Shown: piece after piece, positions 47,965 through 57,513 of the stretch
How the letters are laid out: every line of letters starts with the position of its first letter
Position numbering within the stretch: position 1 is the first letter of the stretch
NCBI RefSeq assembly: GCF_003347635.1
Contig: NZ_QDFY01000003.1
Location: 124,001 to 188,000 of the forward strand
Length of the DNA stretch: 64,000 nt
Direction: 5' to 3'
Source: Sphingosinicella terrae
Lineage (GTDB): Bacteria > Pseudomonadota > Alphaproteobacteria > Sphingomonadales > Sphingomonadaceae
The notes under the pieces: model-generated
Databases searched by the model: none
Told to the model about the DNA's origin: nothing
The model's input: the letters and a program-made list of their open reading frames with translations, nothing else
Position numbers and translations under genes: made by a program

Positions 47965-48516
47965 ATGGCGGAGTCGATCGAACGCGAGACAGCCCGGCTC
48001 CGGCCCGGCTGGGGCTGGGTGCTCGTCCTCGGGATCGTCCTCGTCGTCGCCGGCGTCCTGGCGATCCTGCAGCCGATCGCCACCAGCCTGGCGACCGGCA
48101 TCATCCTCGCCTGGCTCCTCATCGCCGGCGGCATCTTCGCGGTGGTCGCCGGGATGACCGATCTGCGGGCGGTCGGCGGCTGGATCTATGTCCTGCTCGG
48201 CCTGCTGTCCGTGCTCGCCGGAATCATCGTCATGATCAATCCGTTCTCCGGGGTGCTGTCGCTGGTTTGGGCGATCGGCGCCTGGCTCGTCCTTGCCGGG
48301 CTTCTGCAGCTTGCCGGCGCCGCGCGGGCCCCGGCAGGCAAGGGCTGGCTCGTCTTCCTCGGCCTCGTCGACATCATCCTCGGGATCGCGCTGATGATCA
48401 TGGATCCGTTCTCGGCCCTGTTCTTCCTGGCCGTCGCGATAGGGGTGAGCTTCGTCGTTCGCGGCGCCGGCGCCATCCTGTTCGCACTGGGCCTGCGCCG
48501 GCTGTCTCGTCTCTGA
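47965..48516 (+). CDS. HdeD-like DUF308 membrane protein
   Basis: 183 residues with six membrane helices in three repeated two-helix units, each with a MINPFSG/MDPFSAL-type turn (VMINPFSGVLSLVWAIGAWL; MIMDPFSALFFLAVAIG). This internal repeat is typical of HdeD/DUF308. In E. coli HdeD is linked to acid resistance at high density; the role here is not known. ATG 47965 has AAGGAAGG upstream. It converges with a second, divergent-sequence DUF308-like gene whose stop is 18 bases away. Confidence 0.85.
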   Translation: MAESIERETARLRPGWGWVLVLGIVLVVAGVLAILQPIATSLATGIILAWLLIAGGIFAVVAGMTDLRAVGGWIYVLLGLLSVLAGIIVMINPFSGVLSLVWAIGAWLVLAGLLQLAGAARAPAGKGWLVFLGLVDIILGIALMIMDPFSALFFLAVAIGVSFVVRGAGAILFALGLRRLSRL

Positions 48517-48534
48517 GGTAAGGACGGCCGGTAT

Positions 48535-49104
48535 TCAGCGTTGGGCGCGGCCGATCGCGACCAGGGCGCCGCCGGTGACGAAGAAGCTTGCCGCCAGGAC
48601 GAGGGCGAAGCTGGCGACGATCTCCCGGGTCGGGCCGAATAAGCCGGTGACGAGCATCGCCACCGGCAGGCCGAGCAGCAGCAGAAGACCGAGGAGAAGA
48701 TCGGCACCCCCGGAAAACAAGGTCCAGGCCCGCACCCTCGGCTCGCGGCTGCGCAGCCCGCCAACGAGCTGGAGCGTGCCGCGCAGCAGCAGCCACGTCG
48801 TCACCAGCCAGGAAAGCGGCACGAAAGCGATATAGGGGTTGAGGACGAACAGCAGTCCGTCGAGGGCCGTCACGGCGCCCGCGGCCAGCGCCGCGCTACG
48901 GGCGGGATCGGGCCGTCGCGCGGCCGCGGCGGCCAACTCGGCCAGGCCGGCGATCAGCAGCAGCCACCCGACCAGCGTACCCCCGGGCAGGTCCTTCGCC
49001 ACCGGAAGCACCAAGGCGGCAAGGCCGAGGAGCAGGGTCAGCAACGCGGCGGCGAGGATGACGGCCCGCCGCCCCCCGCTTCGCGTCAGTGCCTCAGATG
49101 CCAT
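48535..49104 (-). CDS. HdeD-like six-helix membrane protein
   Basis: 189 residues, six helices, the same general plan as the opposite gene: LLGLAALVLPVAKDLPGGTL, LDGLLFVLNPYIAFVPLSWL and LLLGLPVAMLVTGLFGPTRE. The NPYIAF turn corresponds to the NPFSG turn of HdeD proteins, but overall similarity to the neighbour is low. Function unknown. A 73-base gap separates it from the DUF2147 gene upstream in transcription order, so the two may be co-transcribed. Confidence 0.75.
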   Translation of the reverse strand: MASEALTRSGGRRAVILAAALLTLLLGLAALVLPVAKDLPGGTLVGWLLLIAGLAELAAAAARRPDPARSAALAAGAVTALDGLLFVLNPYIAFVPLSWLVTTWLLLRGTLQLVGGLRSREPRVRAWTLFSGGADLLLGLLLLLGLPVAMLVTGLFGPTREIVASFALVLAASFFVTGGALVAIGRAQR

Positions 49105-49177
49105 CGCCTTTCCTCCGGCCGAGCGGAGGCATCATAGGCCGACGTCTTTCGCAGGGAAACGGCTTCCGAGCGCTGCG

Positions 49178-49600
49178 TCAGCCGATCCGCGTCCAGGTCT
49201 GCGACTTGCAGATCAGTCCGGCGACCAGGCAGCCGCGCGCGACGAGGCTGTTCGGCCCGCTCTTGCGCAGGGTGCCCGAGAAGGTCCGGCCCATGTCGGG
49301 CACGAACACGCGGCCAGACCAGCTTTCGGGCGCGGTCTGCCGGAACTCGCGCAGCAATTGGGTCCCGACCAGGCTGGCGGTGCCGCCGCGCCGGGCCTTG
49401 GCTTTCGCGCGCTCGCTCGCCCAGACCACCGTGCCGCATACCGAAGTCCCGCACGGGGCGATGCGGACATGGACATTGTTCTTCGGATTCTTCCAGATTC
49501 CGGCGGCGGCTCCGGGAGCGGCGGCGTCGGCCGACGCATTCGCCGCCAGCCCCGACAGTGCCAGAACGGCCGCGGTCAGCGCGGTCACCAGGATGCGCAT
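49178..49600 (-). CDS. DUF2147 family exported protein
   Basis: 140 residues from ATG 49600, with GGAGAG just upstream. Signal peptide about 1-24 (ending NASADA). The mature domain is DUF2147: AGIWKNPKNNVHVRIAPCGT, the CGTSVCG Cys pair and VFVPDMGRTFSGTLRK, with further Cys near the end (RGCLVAGLICKSQTW). It is a small periplasmic beta-barrel-like protein, lipocalin-type by family prediction, of unknown ligand. Confidence 0.87.
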   Translation of the reverse strand: MRILVTALTAAVLALSGLAANASADAAAPGAAAGIWKNPKNNVHVRIAPCGTSVCGTVVWASERAKAKARRGGTASLVGTQLLREFRQTAPESWSGRVFVPDMGRTFSGTLRKSGPNSLVARGCLVAGLICKSQTWTRIG

Positions 49601-49953
49601 AGGTCTCTCCAAAATATCGATTTTCCCCCTCGCCGGGGTGTCCATCCCTATCTGGGGCGCAAGTCCGTCCGATCAAGGTCGACACACGCTTGCGCCGGGC
49701 GGGCGCGGCAAGGACGTCCCGCCCCGTATCGCGCCCAATTCGTCCCCGCCCGCCCGGCTTCGCTTGACCCCCGCGCCTGCGGCGCTAGCCGTCTCCCTGC
49801 CGCAAGGCAGCCGCTTGACGGACCGATCGCCCCAGTTGCTCGTTCCGCCTCCGTCACGTCTGTCATGACGGCCGCGACGGCAGCGGAAGCTTTACCGGGC
49901 GGGCCCGCAGTCTCCCGCGCGGGCCTGGCGGCGAGCGAAGGAGAGACCGCATC
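49601..49953. other. 353-base divergent intergenic region
   Basis: No gene is supported. It should contain the promoters of the DUF2147 gene (minus) and the Rap1a/Tai-like gene (plus). On the plus strand TTGACC at 49764 is the only -35-like hexamer followed by a CTAGCC within 15 bases. The rest is GC-rich with no clear repeat. Confidence 0.5.
49647..49676 (-). promoter_or_regulatory. promoter candidate of the DUF2147 gene
   Basis: On the minus strand TTGATC (49676-49671) and GATAGG (49652-49647) are 18 bases apart, about 47 bases before ATG 49600. The match is modest. Confidence 0.4.
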
Positions 49954-50313
49954 TTGACCAAGGCCATCCTGCTTCTGATCGGGCTTCAGGCGGCCGGCGA
50001 GCCGCCGCTCATTCCAGCCTTCTTCACCGGCGAGGCGCTCTACGCGATCTGCTCCCGGCCCAATGGCGGGCAATGCTCGATGTATGTCGCCGGCGTGCTC
50101 GACGGCCTCTTCTACGCCCGCTCGCGCGGCGGGGCGCCGCTGCTGTGTCCGGCCCCGATCAACAACCGCCAGGCGGCCGAACGGGTGACGCAATATCTCG
50201 CCCAGGATTCCGAGCGCCGGCAGCGGGCGGCCGCCCTGCTCGTCCGCGAAGCGCTCGCCGACCGCCTTGCCTGCAACGGCGATGCCGGGACGGAGCGCCC
50301 GACGGAGCGTTGA
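49954..50313 (+). CDS. Rap1a/Tai-like small exported protein
   Basis: 119 residues from TTG 49954 with GAAGGAGAG eight bases upstream. A short hydrophobic leader (1-14) precedes a domain with FFTGEALYAICSRPNGGQCS, YVAGVLDGLFYARS and LLCPAPINNRQAAERVTQYL, the pattern of Rap1a/Tai-family proteins (three Cys, GVLDG). The family includes immunity proteins against type VI amidase effectors, but most genomic members are unlinked to effectors, as here, so an immunity role should not be assumed. Confidence 0.7.
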   Translation: MTKAILLLIGLQAAGEPPLIPAFFTGEALYAICSRPNGGQCSMYVAGVLDGLFYARSRGGAPLLCPAPINNRQAAERVTQYLAQDSERRQRAAALLVREALADRLACNGDAGTERPTER

Positions 50314-50322
50314 CCGGCCCGT

Positions 50323-52020
50323 TCAGCCGCCGACCTCTACTGCCTCGCCATAGGCCTGGCCGGCATAGTCGCGCATCGCGCGCTCCGCGCTGAAGCGGGG
50401 TCCGAGCGAACTCACGCTATGCTTCATCATCGCGATCCAGCGGGTCCGATCGTCATACCAGGTCGGCAGAACCTCACGCTCCAGAAGCTCGAGCAGCCAT
50501 TCGTCATGGCCTGGAGCCGCGGCGTCCCGCTCGTTGCCGATGCACCAGCCGTTGCGGCCGTGCTCGCAGCCTTCGAGCCACCAGCCGTCGAGGACGCTGA
50601 GATTGAGCACGCCGTTGATCGCCGCTTTCATGCCGCTGGTACCGGAGGCTTCGAGCGGTGGCTCGGGCGTGTTCAGCCAGACGTCGCAGCCGGCCACCAA
50701 GCGGCCCGCCATCTCGATGTCGTAGCCGGGGAGGAAGACGATCGGCAGATGCGCACCGCAGCTGTGGGCGATCTCGTGCAGCCGGGCGATCAGCGCCTTG
50801 CCGCCCTTGTCGTGGGGGTGGGCCTTCCCGGCGAGCAGCACCTGGAAGGGGCGGTTCTCAGCGATCTTGAGCAGTCGGACGAGATGGCCGAACAGAAGGT
50901 CGGCGCGCTTGTAGGGGGTCATCCGGCGGGCGAAGCCGATCAGCGGCCGGTCTGGATCGAGGTCGTGGCCGGTGCGGCTGCGGACATCGTCGATCAGGGC
51001 CCGTTTCGCTTCCATGTGGGCCGCCCAGACATCCACGTCGCCGGCGGCGGTTTCGAAACCGGCCAGCGCCGATGCGCCGGCGCGCCAGCCGGGCGTCGTC
51101 CGGTCGAAAAGGTCGGCGATGGCGGGGTGGGTCCAGCGCACGTGGTGGACGCCGTTGGTGACCGCATGGATTTCGTGGCCGGGGAACATCAGGCGGGTCA
51201 CCTCGGCATGCTTCTGCGACACGCCGTTCACCCATCCGGTGAGGGCTAGCGCCAGCCTGGTCATGTCGAGCTCGCGCGCGCCGTCGAACAGGCGTGCCGC
51301 CTCGTCGGCGAGCACGTCCCCGATCACGGCGCGCACAGCCGACATGGCGAAGCGGTCATGACCCGCCGGGATCGGCGTATGGGTGGTGAAGACGGCGCTT
51401 TCGCGTACCGCCTCTGCGTCGCCGCGCTCGGCGAGCAAAGCGAGCGGCAGCAAGGCGGCATGGCCCTCGTTGAGATGATAGCGGCGGATCTCGAGGCCGA
51501 GCAGGTCGAGCACGGCCTTGCCGCCGAGGCCGAGCACCGCTTCCTGCCGCAGTCTGAAATCTTGGTCGCCGCCATAGAGCCGACTGGTGATGGCGCGGGC
51601 GTCGGCATCGTTCGCCTCGACATCGGTGTCGAGCAGCAGCACCGGCAGCCGGCTCCCGCTCGTCCCTTCGATCTCGCGCAGCCAGGCGCGGATGCGCACC
51701 TCCCGTCCCTCGATCGCCACGCTGGCCTCGATCGGAAGCGGCGTTGCCCATTCGGCGGGGTCCCAGGGATCCGGGGCGTCATGCTGATGCCCCTGCCCAT
51801 CGATGGTCTGGCGGACATAGCCGTCGCGGCAGGCGAGCGACAGGAACACCATCGGCAGGCCGAGGTCGGCCGCCGCCAGCGCGAAGTCGCCGGCGAGCAC
51901 GCCGAGCCCGCCGCTGTAGCAGCGCATCCCTGATTCGAGGCCGATCTCCATCGACAGGAAGGCGATGCTCGCGCGAGCGAGCGAGGCGGGGAGGCGGCCG
52001 GTCATGCTAGGCCCGCGCAT
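50323..52020 (-). CDS. glgP: alpha-glucan phosphorylase, short GT35 type
   Basis: 565 residues, the short archaeal/proteobacterial GT35 form. It phosphorolyses alpha-1,4-glucans to glucose-1-phosphate using pyridoxal phosphate. Motifs: SMEIGLESGMRCYSGGLGVL at the N-terminus, the ACRDGYVRQ loop, THTPIPAGHDRF, RMTPYKRADLLF and the cofactor Lys near 463 (EASGTSGMKAAINGVLNLSV). ATG 52020 is followed by an in-frame ATG at 52005. It lies 3.6 kb from the glucan operon, on the other strand, and feeds from the same polymer after GlgX. Confidence 0.92.
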   Translation of the reverse strand: MRGPSMTGRLPASLARASIAFLSMEIGLESGMRCYSGGLGVLAGDFALAAADLGLPMVFLSLACRDGYVRQTIDGQGHQHDAPDPWDPAEWATPLPIEASVAIEGREVRIRAWLREIEGTSGSRLPVLLLDTDVEANDADARAITSRLYGGDQDFRLRQEAVLGLGGKAVLDLLGLEIRRYHLNEGHAALLPLALLAERGDAEAVRESAVFTTHTPIPAGHDRFAMSAVRAVIGDVLADEAARLFDGARELDMTRLALALTGWVNGVSQKHAEVTRLMFPGHEIHAVTNGVHHVRWTHPAIADLFDRTTPGWRAGASALAGFETAAGDVDVWAAHMEAKRALIDDVRSRTGHDLDPDRPLIGFARRMTPYKRADLLFGHLVRLLKIAENRPFQVLLAGKAHPHDKGGKALIARLHEIAHSCGAHLPIVFLPGYDIEMAGRLVAGCDVWLNTPEPPLEASGTSGMKAAINGVLNLSVLDGWWLEGCEHGRNGWCIGNERDAAAPGHDEWLLELLEREVLPTWYDDRTRWIAMMKHSVSSLGPRFSAERAMRDYAGQAYGEAVEVGG

Positions 52021-52365
52021 CGCGTGGAAGTGGCAGCGGAGCCGGCATCGACCATGGCCGATTCCGACGCCCTGCCGCAGCCTGGGAAAAGGACAAGGAC
52101 GGTCATGCGCCTATGCTTCTGCAATGATCTGTCGAACTCCAACGGCCGGGTCTTCGGGGCATCCCGCACTCATGATAGAGTCCGCCGCCGGCGAAGACGA
52201 GGCCTCGAAGCCGCCGAGAGGAAATTCGGAAGGCAGGAGGGGGTTCCCGGCGACGAGCTTTGCGCACGGGCATCGAGCGCGAGCCGTCGCCCGAACGGGG
52301 TTGGCCGCAGCGAGGGCTGCCGCGACGCGGCCGCCATTGGGGGCCGAAGGCCCCGACTGCCCGCC
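52021..52365. other. 345-base gap between the phosphorylase and GGDEF/EAL genes
   Basis: No gene is supported. Both neighbours are on the minus strand, so this is the leader and promoter region of glgP. The frames open across it have no homology and no ribosome binding site. No obvious hairpin terminator for the upstream gene is seen. Confidence 0.5.
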
Positions 52366-55029
52366 TCAGCCGGCGGCTCTCTGCCCTCCGCCGGCGAGCC
52401 TGACGCCGAAGCCCCGCGTCTTGCCCGGGACCAGCCGGCGCAGGTCGAACTCCTCCTCGAACTGGATGCCGGTGCGGCGCGATTCGGACCAGCGCACTTC
52501 GGCGCCGAGGCTGCCGCAGCCGGGAAGGTCGAGCTGGACCTTGGCCTCGACCGGGACGGTGCGGTCGCTCTCGAGCAGCGCGCCGCCGGTCGAGATGTTG
52601 CGCACCCTCACCGGTATCTGCATTCCGTTCCATTGCAGCGTCGCGACCTTGAGCAGGCCCTGGCGCGGCGGCCGATTGAACTGGAATCCGTCGGCGGCGA
52701 CGGTCTCGTTGTCGGCGGCGAGCTTCAGCGCCTCCTCGGCGATCATCGGCCGGCCGAAGATGTAGCCCTGGATGTGCGAGCAGCCGAGCTCCCGGATCAG
52801 CGCGAGTTCGTCATGCGTCTCCGCGCCTTCGGCGGTCGTGTCCATGCCGAGGCTTTCCGCCAGCGTGACGATCGCCCGGATGATGGCGGCGTTGCGGCTG
52901 CCGCGCATCGCCGCCCCGCGGACGAAGGATTGGTCGATCTTGATCTTGTCGAACGGCGTCTTGCGCAGATAGCCGAGGCTCGAATAGCCGGTGCCGAAAT
53001 CGTCGAGGGCGAGGCGGACCCCGATCGCCTTCAGCCTTGCGAACATGTCGTCGGTCGACTCGCTCTCCACCAGAAACACGCCTTCGGTGATTTCCAGCTC
53101 GAGCCGTCGCGGCGCCAGTCCGGCATTGGCGAGCGCGCTGACGATCGTGTTGGGCAGGCTGGCGTCGGTGAACTGGACCGGCGAGAGGTTGACGGCGATC
53201 CGGATGTTCTCGGGCCATTTCGCCGCCTCCGCGCAGGCGGTGCGCAGCACCCATTCGCCGAGCTGGAGGATGATCCCGCTCTCCTCGGCAAGCTGGATGA
53301 ACACGGTCGGCGAGATCATTCCGCGAGTCGGATGGTGCCAGCGGACCAGTGCCTCGAATCCCGACAGCGCCTCGGACTTGGTGTCGACGACGGGCTGGTA
53401 GTAGAGCTCGAGCTCGCCCCGGCCGATGGCCTTGCGAAGGTCGTTCTCGAGCATCTGCCGGTCCTGCGCCTCGCTGTGCATTTCCGGCGCGAAGAAGCAG
53501 TAGGTGCCGCGGCCTGCGGCCTTGGCGGAATACAAAGCGAGGTCGGCGTCGCGGATCAGCGCGTCGCCGCAGCATCCCTCCGGCGGCGCGATGGCGATCC
53601 CGACGGACGCTCCGATCGAGATGTTGTGGCCTTCGATGAGGTAGGGCATCGACACTTGCTGGATCAGCCGGGCAGCGAGGGCGCCCAGGCTCGGCTCGTC
53701 GGTCACGCCGGGGAGCACCGCCTTGAACTCGTCGCCGCCGAGCCGGCCAATCTGGCCGCGGTCGCCGATCACCGAGGCCAGCCGCTGTCCGACCTGCTTG
53801 AGAAGGGCATCGCCGACCGGATGGCCGAGCGTGTCGTTGACGTTCTTGAACCGGTCGAGGTCGATCAGGAACAGGGCATTGCCGGACGTGCTGTTCGCCT
53901 GGAGGGTCTCGTCGAGCGTCCGGCGCATCAGCATCCGGTTGGGGAGACCGGTGAGCGAATCGTATTTCGCGAGCCGATTGATCTCGTCCTCCGACCGGCG
54001 CTGCTCGGTGAGGTCGGTGCCGATGCCGCGAAAGCCGAGGAAGCGGCCATATTCATCGAAGCTCGGCGTGCCCGACAGCGACCACCAGGTGTCGGCGCTG
54101 GCATTTGCGCGGACGGTGATGTCGGTGAAGGGCAGGCGCGCGGAGAGATGGAAGCCGAGCGTGCGCTCGGACGAATCGGCGGATCCGGACGCGTCCGATC
54201 CGATCAGGTCGGTGAAAGGCCGGCCGATCAGCTCCGCGGCGGGAATGGCGAGATCCGCGGCGAGCTGGTCCGAGATGTAGGACAGGGCACCGCGCGAATT
54301 GGTCTCCCAGAACCAGCCGCGGCCGGCCTGCTCGAACTCCTCGATGAATCGGCTGGCGCGCTGCGCGTTCCAGTCGATCATCTCCCGCCGCTTGAGCTGG
54401 CTCAGCTTCTCGGCCGCCCGGTTGAGGCTGAGCCTCAGTATGGCGATCCCGACGATCCCCGCCAGCGCCGTGCTGACGGCATCGCCGGTGACCAGCAGCC
54501 AGGCCATCAGCGCGCCGATGCAGCCGAGGCCGGCCAGGCCGGGGAAGAGGAGGAAGGCGAGGGGCAGGGCAAAGACCGCTCCGGCGAGGCCGAGGGTGAG
54601 CAGCGGCATGCCGCCGTCCCGCACCGTGCCGAGGCCGGCAACGACCGTGCCGATGAGGGCGCCGACCAGCAAAGAGTAGAACGCCGCCGCGCGCAGGGCG
54701 AGGTGCGGCTGAATCCTGAAGATCCCGCCGCGACGGGCGAGCGCCCACAAGAGGATGTCGACCACCAGCAGAGAGGCGAGCGGCGCCGTCACCACCGGCT
54801 GCCGCATCGCCTCCGTCCCCAGCGCGAGCAGGATGGCGGCGGCGCAGACGAGGTGGACTACCAGGAAGAAGCCGGGAACCGGGGCCAGTGCCCGCAGGCG
54901 CTCGCGGGCAATGCCTTCGTCGCGCTCGTTCGCGAGCGGCTGGAAGTCCTGGATGAGGAGGCGGCGAAGCGAAGGGCGATCCTCGGCTTCGAGCCCGACC
55001 GGCTCCACTGATTTCCTGATGGCACGCAT
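52366..55029 (-). CDS. MASE-like membrane, PAS, GGDEF, EAL and PilZ multidomain protein
   Basis: 887 residues. About six membrane helices (50-200) form a sensory part; a PAS domain follows (about 225-345, GWFWETNSRGALSYISDQLA). The GGDEF domain (about 350-515) has the intact active motif near 431 (RLGGDEFKAVLPG), the EAL domain (about 525-775) keeps GFEALVRWHHP near 560, ITEGV and DDFGTGYSSLGYL, and a PilZ domain (about 790-880) closes the chain, though its RxxxR start is not clear. It could make and degrade cyclic di-GMP, with PilZ as internal feedback. Transcribed alone, divergently from the DUF1499 gene. Confidence 0.93.
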   Translation of the reverse strand: MRAIRKSVEPVGLEAEDRPSLRRLLIQDFQPLANERDEGIARERLRALAPVPGFFLVVHLVCAAAILLALGTEAMRQPVVTAPLASLLVVDILLWALARRGGIFRIQPHLALRAAAFYSLLVGALIGTVVAGLGTVRDGGMPLLTLGLAGAVFALPLAFLLFPGLAGLGCIGALMAWLLVTGDAVSTALAGIVGIAILRLSLNRAAEKLSQLKRREMIDWNAQRASRFIEEFEQAGRGWFWETNSRGALSYISDQLAADLAIPAAELIGRPFTDLIGSDASGSADSSERTLGFHLSARLPFTDITVRANASADTWWSLSGTPSFDEYGRFLGFRGIGTDLTEQRRSEDEINRLAKYDSLTGLPNRMLMRRTLDETLQANSTSGNALFLIDLDRFKNVNDTLGHPVGDALLKQVGQRLASVIGDRGQIGRLGGDEFKAVLPGVTDEPSLGALAARLIQQVSMPYLIEGHNISIGASVGIAIAPPEGCCGDALIRDADLALYSAKAAGRGTYCFFAPEMHSEAQDRQMLENDLRKAIGRGELELYYQPVVDTKSEALSGFEALVRWHHPTRGMISPTVFIQLAEESGIILQLGEWVLRTACAEAAKWPENIRIAVNLSPVQFTDASLPNTIVSALANAGLAPRRLELEITEGVFLVESESTDDMFARLKAIGVRLALDDFGTGYSSLGYLRKTPFDKIKIDQSFVRGAAMRGSRNAAIIRAIVTLAESLGMDTTAEGAETHDELALIRELGCSHIQGYIFGRPMIAEEALKLAADNETVAADGFQFNRPPRQGLLKVATLQWNGMQIPVRVRNISTGGALLESDRTVPVEAKVQLDLPGCGSLGAEVRWSESRRTGIQFEEEFDLRRLVPGKTRGFGVRLAGGGQRAAG

Positions 55030-55169
55030 ATGCGGAAGGTACGGCCTTTGCCCTTAAGAATAGGTTTGCGGTCGCGGTGCCGTGCAGGCCGCGACATTGC
55101 GGGCTTCCCGCTCTTGTCGCGCCGCCCGCATGGGCGCATAGGAAATCGGCTTTCATTGGAGGATCGTCG

Positions 55170-55952
55170 ATGGTGGAAGCATTGAAGAAGCGCCGTTGGG
55201 CCGCGCGGCTGACCTGGGCCGGCGCTCTCCTCTGCTTCGGTTCGGTCGCGGCCGCGCTGATCGCCGCCATCGGGGCCGGCCGGGGCTTCTGGCATTTCGG
55301 GGCCGGGTTCAGCGTCCTGCGCTACGCTTTCTTCGCCGCGATCCCGGGAATTCTGCTCGCGCTCGCCGGCGCGATCGTCGCCGGTCGGGTCCGGCCGCGG
55401 CTGGTTCTCGTCAATCTGGCGGCGCTCGTCGTCGCCGGCATCTTCGTCGGCTTCCTCGGCAATCAGGTCAGGACCGCGCGCTCGGTGCCGCCGATCCACG
55501 ACATCGCCACCAATCTGGAAGACTATCCGCGCTTCTACCGGCTGCGGGTGCGCGACGACAATCTGGCGGAGGTGCCCGACATGGGCCGCGCCGATCTGGC
55601 GGCGCTGGAGCCGCGGGAGCGGTGGAAGGCCATCCATCGCGAGCATTATGGCGATATCGCCACCATCAGGGTGCCGTGGAGCCGGGAGGAGACGATCCAG
55701 CGGGCGCGGGCGCTCGCCGAGAGTCGCGGCTGGGAGATCGTCACGGCCGACGCGGAGCGGGGCATCGTCGAGGCGGTCGACACCAGCCGGTTCTTCCGGT
55801 TCAAGGACAATGTCGTCGTCCGGGTGCGCCCAGTCACGGACGGGACCGGATCGATCGTCGACATGCGCTCGATCAGCCGCGTCGGCGTCAGCGATATCGG
55901 CGTCAATGCCCGCCGGGTCCGGGAATTCCTCGCGGACCTGAGACGCGGCTGA
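55170..55952 (+). CDS. DUF1499 membrane protein
   Basis: 260 residues from ATG 55170 (GGAGGA upstream). Three membrane helices (about 12-32, 45-67 and 72-93) precede a periplasmic DUF1499 domain (about 105-255): [29 protein letters not shown] and DNVVVRVRP followed by [23 protein letters not shown]1499 is a lipid-bilayer-facing family of unknown role. It is followed by the aldo/keto reductase gene 22 bases on, so they are likely co-transcribed. Confidence 0.87.
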   Translation: MVEALKKRRWAARLTWAGALLCFGSVAAALIAAIGAGRGFWHFGAGFSVLRYAFFAAIPGILLALAGAIVAGRVRPRLVLVNLAALVVAGIFVGFLGNQVRTARSVPPIHDIATNLEDYPRFYRLRVRDDNLAEVPDMGRADLAALEPRERWKAIHREHYGDIATIRVPWSREETIQRARALAESRGWEIVTADAERGIVEAVDTSRFFRFKDNVVVRVRPVTDGTGSIVDMRSISRVGVSDIGVNARRVREFLADLRRG

Positions 55953-55974
55953 TCCGGCAAGGCGGGAGAAGAGG

Positions 55975-56964
55975 ATGATCGAGCGTCGGCGGCTGGGCCG
56001 GGACGGTCCGGAAGTTTCGGCCATCGGGCTCGGCTGCATGGGCATGTCCGAATTCTACGGTTCCGGCGACGAGGCAGAGTCGATCGCCACGATCCGCCAC
56101 GCGCTCGATGCCGGCATCGACTTTCTCGACACGGCCGACATGTACGGGGTCGGCCGCAACGAGACCCTGGTCGGCAAGGCGATCTCCGGCCGCCGCGGCG
56201 AGGTCTTCCTCGCCACCAAGTTCGGCAACGTCCGCGGCGAGGATGGCAGCTTCCGCGGCGTCTGCGGCCGTCCGGACTATGTCCGCTCCGCCTGCGAGGC
56301 GAGCCTGCAGCGGCTCGGCGTCGAGACGATCGACCTCTATTACCAGCACCGTGTCGATCCGGACGTTCCGATCGAGGATACCGTCGGTGCGATGGCGGAG
56401 CTGGTGGGCGAGGGGAAGGTCCGCTTCCTCGGGCTCAGCGAGGCGGCGCCGGCGACGATCCGCCGCGCCCATGCCGTCCACCCGATCGCGGCGCTGCAGA
56501 CCGAATATTCGCTGTGGAGCCGAGATCCCGAAGCGGAAGTCCTGCCCACGGTCCGCGAGCTCGGCATCGCCTTCGTCGCCTACAGCCCGCTCGGCCGCGG
56601 CTTCCTCACCGGCCGCTTCCGCAGCGCCGCCGACTTTCCGGAAGACGATTATCGCCGCTTCCATCCGCGCTTCCAGGGCGCGAACTTCGACCGCAATATC
56701 GCGCTGGTCGGCGAGATCGAGACGATGGCGCAGGACAAGGGCTGCACGCCGGCGCAGCTCGCTCTGGCCTGGGTGCTGGCCCAGGGCGAGGACATCGTCC
56801 CCATTCCCGGCACGAAGCGCATCCGATTCCTGGACGAGAATCTCGGCGCGCTATCTCTTCGCCTGTCGGCGGACGAGCTGGCCCGGATCGACCGGATCCT
56901 GCCGCCGGGTGCGGCGGCGGGCCCTCGCTATCACGAAGCCGGCATGGCCACGATCAACCTCTAG
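55975..56964 (+). CDS. aldo/keto reductase
   Basis: 329 residues, AKR fold. The catalytic tetrad is complete: Asp52 and Tyr57 (FLDTADMYG), Lys82 (LATKFG) and His125 (YYQHRVD). NADPH-site motifs are seen in [13 protein letters not shown] and [19 protein letters not shown]. The sequence resembles the AKR11/13 (YhdN/IolS-like) type, which reduces aldehydes or acts on inositols; substrate unknown. ATG 55975 lies 22 bases after the DUF1499 stop. Confidence 0.93.
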   Translation: MIERRRLGRDGPEVSAIGLGCMGMSEFYGSGDEAESIATIRHALDAGIDFLDTADMYGVGRNETLVGKAISGRRGEVFLATKFGNVRGEDGSFRGVCGRPDYVRSACEASLQRLGVETIDLYYQHRVDPDVPIEDTVGAMAELVGEGKVRFLGLSEAAPATIRRAHAVHPIAALQTEYSLWSRDPEAEVLPTVRELGIAFVAYSPLGRGFLTGRFRSAADFPEDDYRRFHPRFQGANFDRNIALVGEIETMAQDKGCTPAQLALAWVLAQGEDIVPIPGTKRIRFLDENLGALSLRLSADELARIDRILPPGAAAGPRYHEAGMATINL

Positions 56965-57077
56965 ACCCTGGCCGGCGCGGCGCGCCGATTGTCACAATTG
57001 AAACGATAAGCCGGCCGCCCCGGCAACGCGCCGCAACGCGCGCCGTCTAGTTCCGTCTTCAGCGAAAGGATGGAACG

Positions 57078-57500
57078 ATGACCCCGCAGCAGGCACAGAT
57101 CGTCAAGAACAGCTTCCGGACCGCGATGGCGCGACGGGACCGGCTCGCCGGCTGCTTCCTCGCGGAGCTGTTCGCGCGCGATCCGGCGCTGTGGGAGAAG
57201 CTTCGCGGCGAAAGCGGCTGGCGCGACGGCAGCTTCGCGAACGGCCTTGCCGCGATCGTCGCCTCGATCGACCGGCTGCATCCGATCGCCGCCGTGCTCG
57301 AATGGGTGGCCTATCGCGGCGCCGCCCGCGGCCTCGCCGAGCGCCACCATGTCGCGATCGCCGACGCGCTGATGGCGGCCCTCGAAGCGGTGATCGGCCC
57401 GGCGTTCAACCCCATCCACCGTCAGGCCTGGTGGCTGGCGTGCCGCTCCGTGATCGACGTCATGGTCGCGGCGCTCCACGCCGAGCCGCTGGCGGCCTGA
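57078..57500 (+). CDS. globin-fold protein without the proximal heme histidine
   Basis: 140 residues. MTPQQAQIVKNSFRTAMARR (helix A) and FLAELFARDPALW (B-C) match flavohemoglobin-type globins, and the C-terminal half aligns well: GLAERHHVAIADALMAALEA, then FNPIHRQAWW and a final VIDVMVAA. However, where globins have R-H-x-x-Y-G-V with the heme-binding His (F8), this protein reads R-G-A-A-R-G-L, with Gly81 in place of the His and Arg in place of the Tyr. It may bind heme differently or not at all. ATG 57078 has AAAGGA upstream. Stand-alone gene. Confidence 0.72.
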   Translation: MTPQQAQIVKNSFRTAMARRDRLAGCFLAELFARDPALWEKLRGESGWRDGSFANGLAAIVASIDRLHPIAAVLEWVAYRGAARGLAERHHVAIADALMAALEAVIGPAFNPIHRQAWWLACRSVIDVMVAALHAEPLAA

Positions 57501-57513
57501 CGGTCAAGAGAAG

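Noticed and set aside
49954-50313. Type VI secretion immunity gene.
   Set aside because: The protein fits the Rap1a/Tai family, but no effector or type VI gene lies near it, so the immunity role is not claimed.
52024-52365. A coding gene in the 345-base gap before glgP.
   Set aside because: The open frames have no ribosome binding site, no domain and the composition of shadow frames; treated as leader and promoter DNA.
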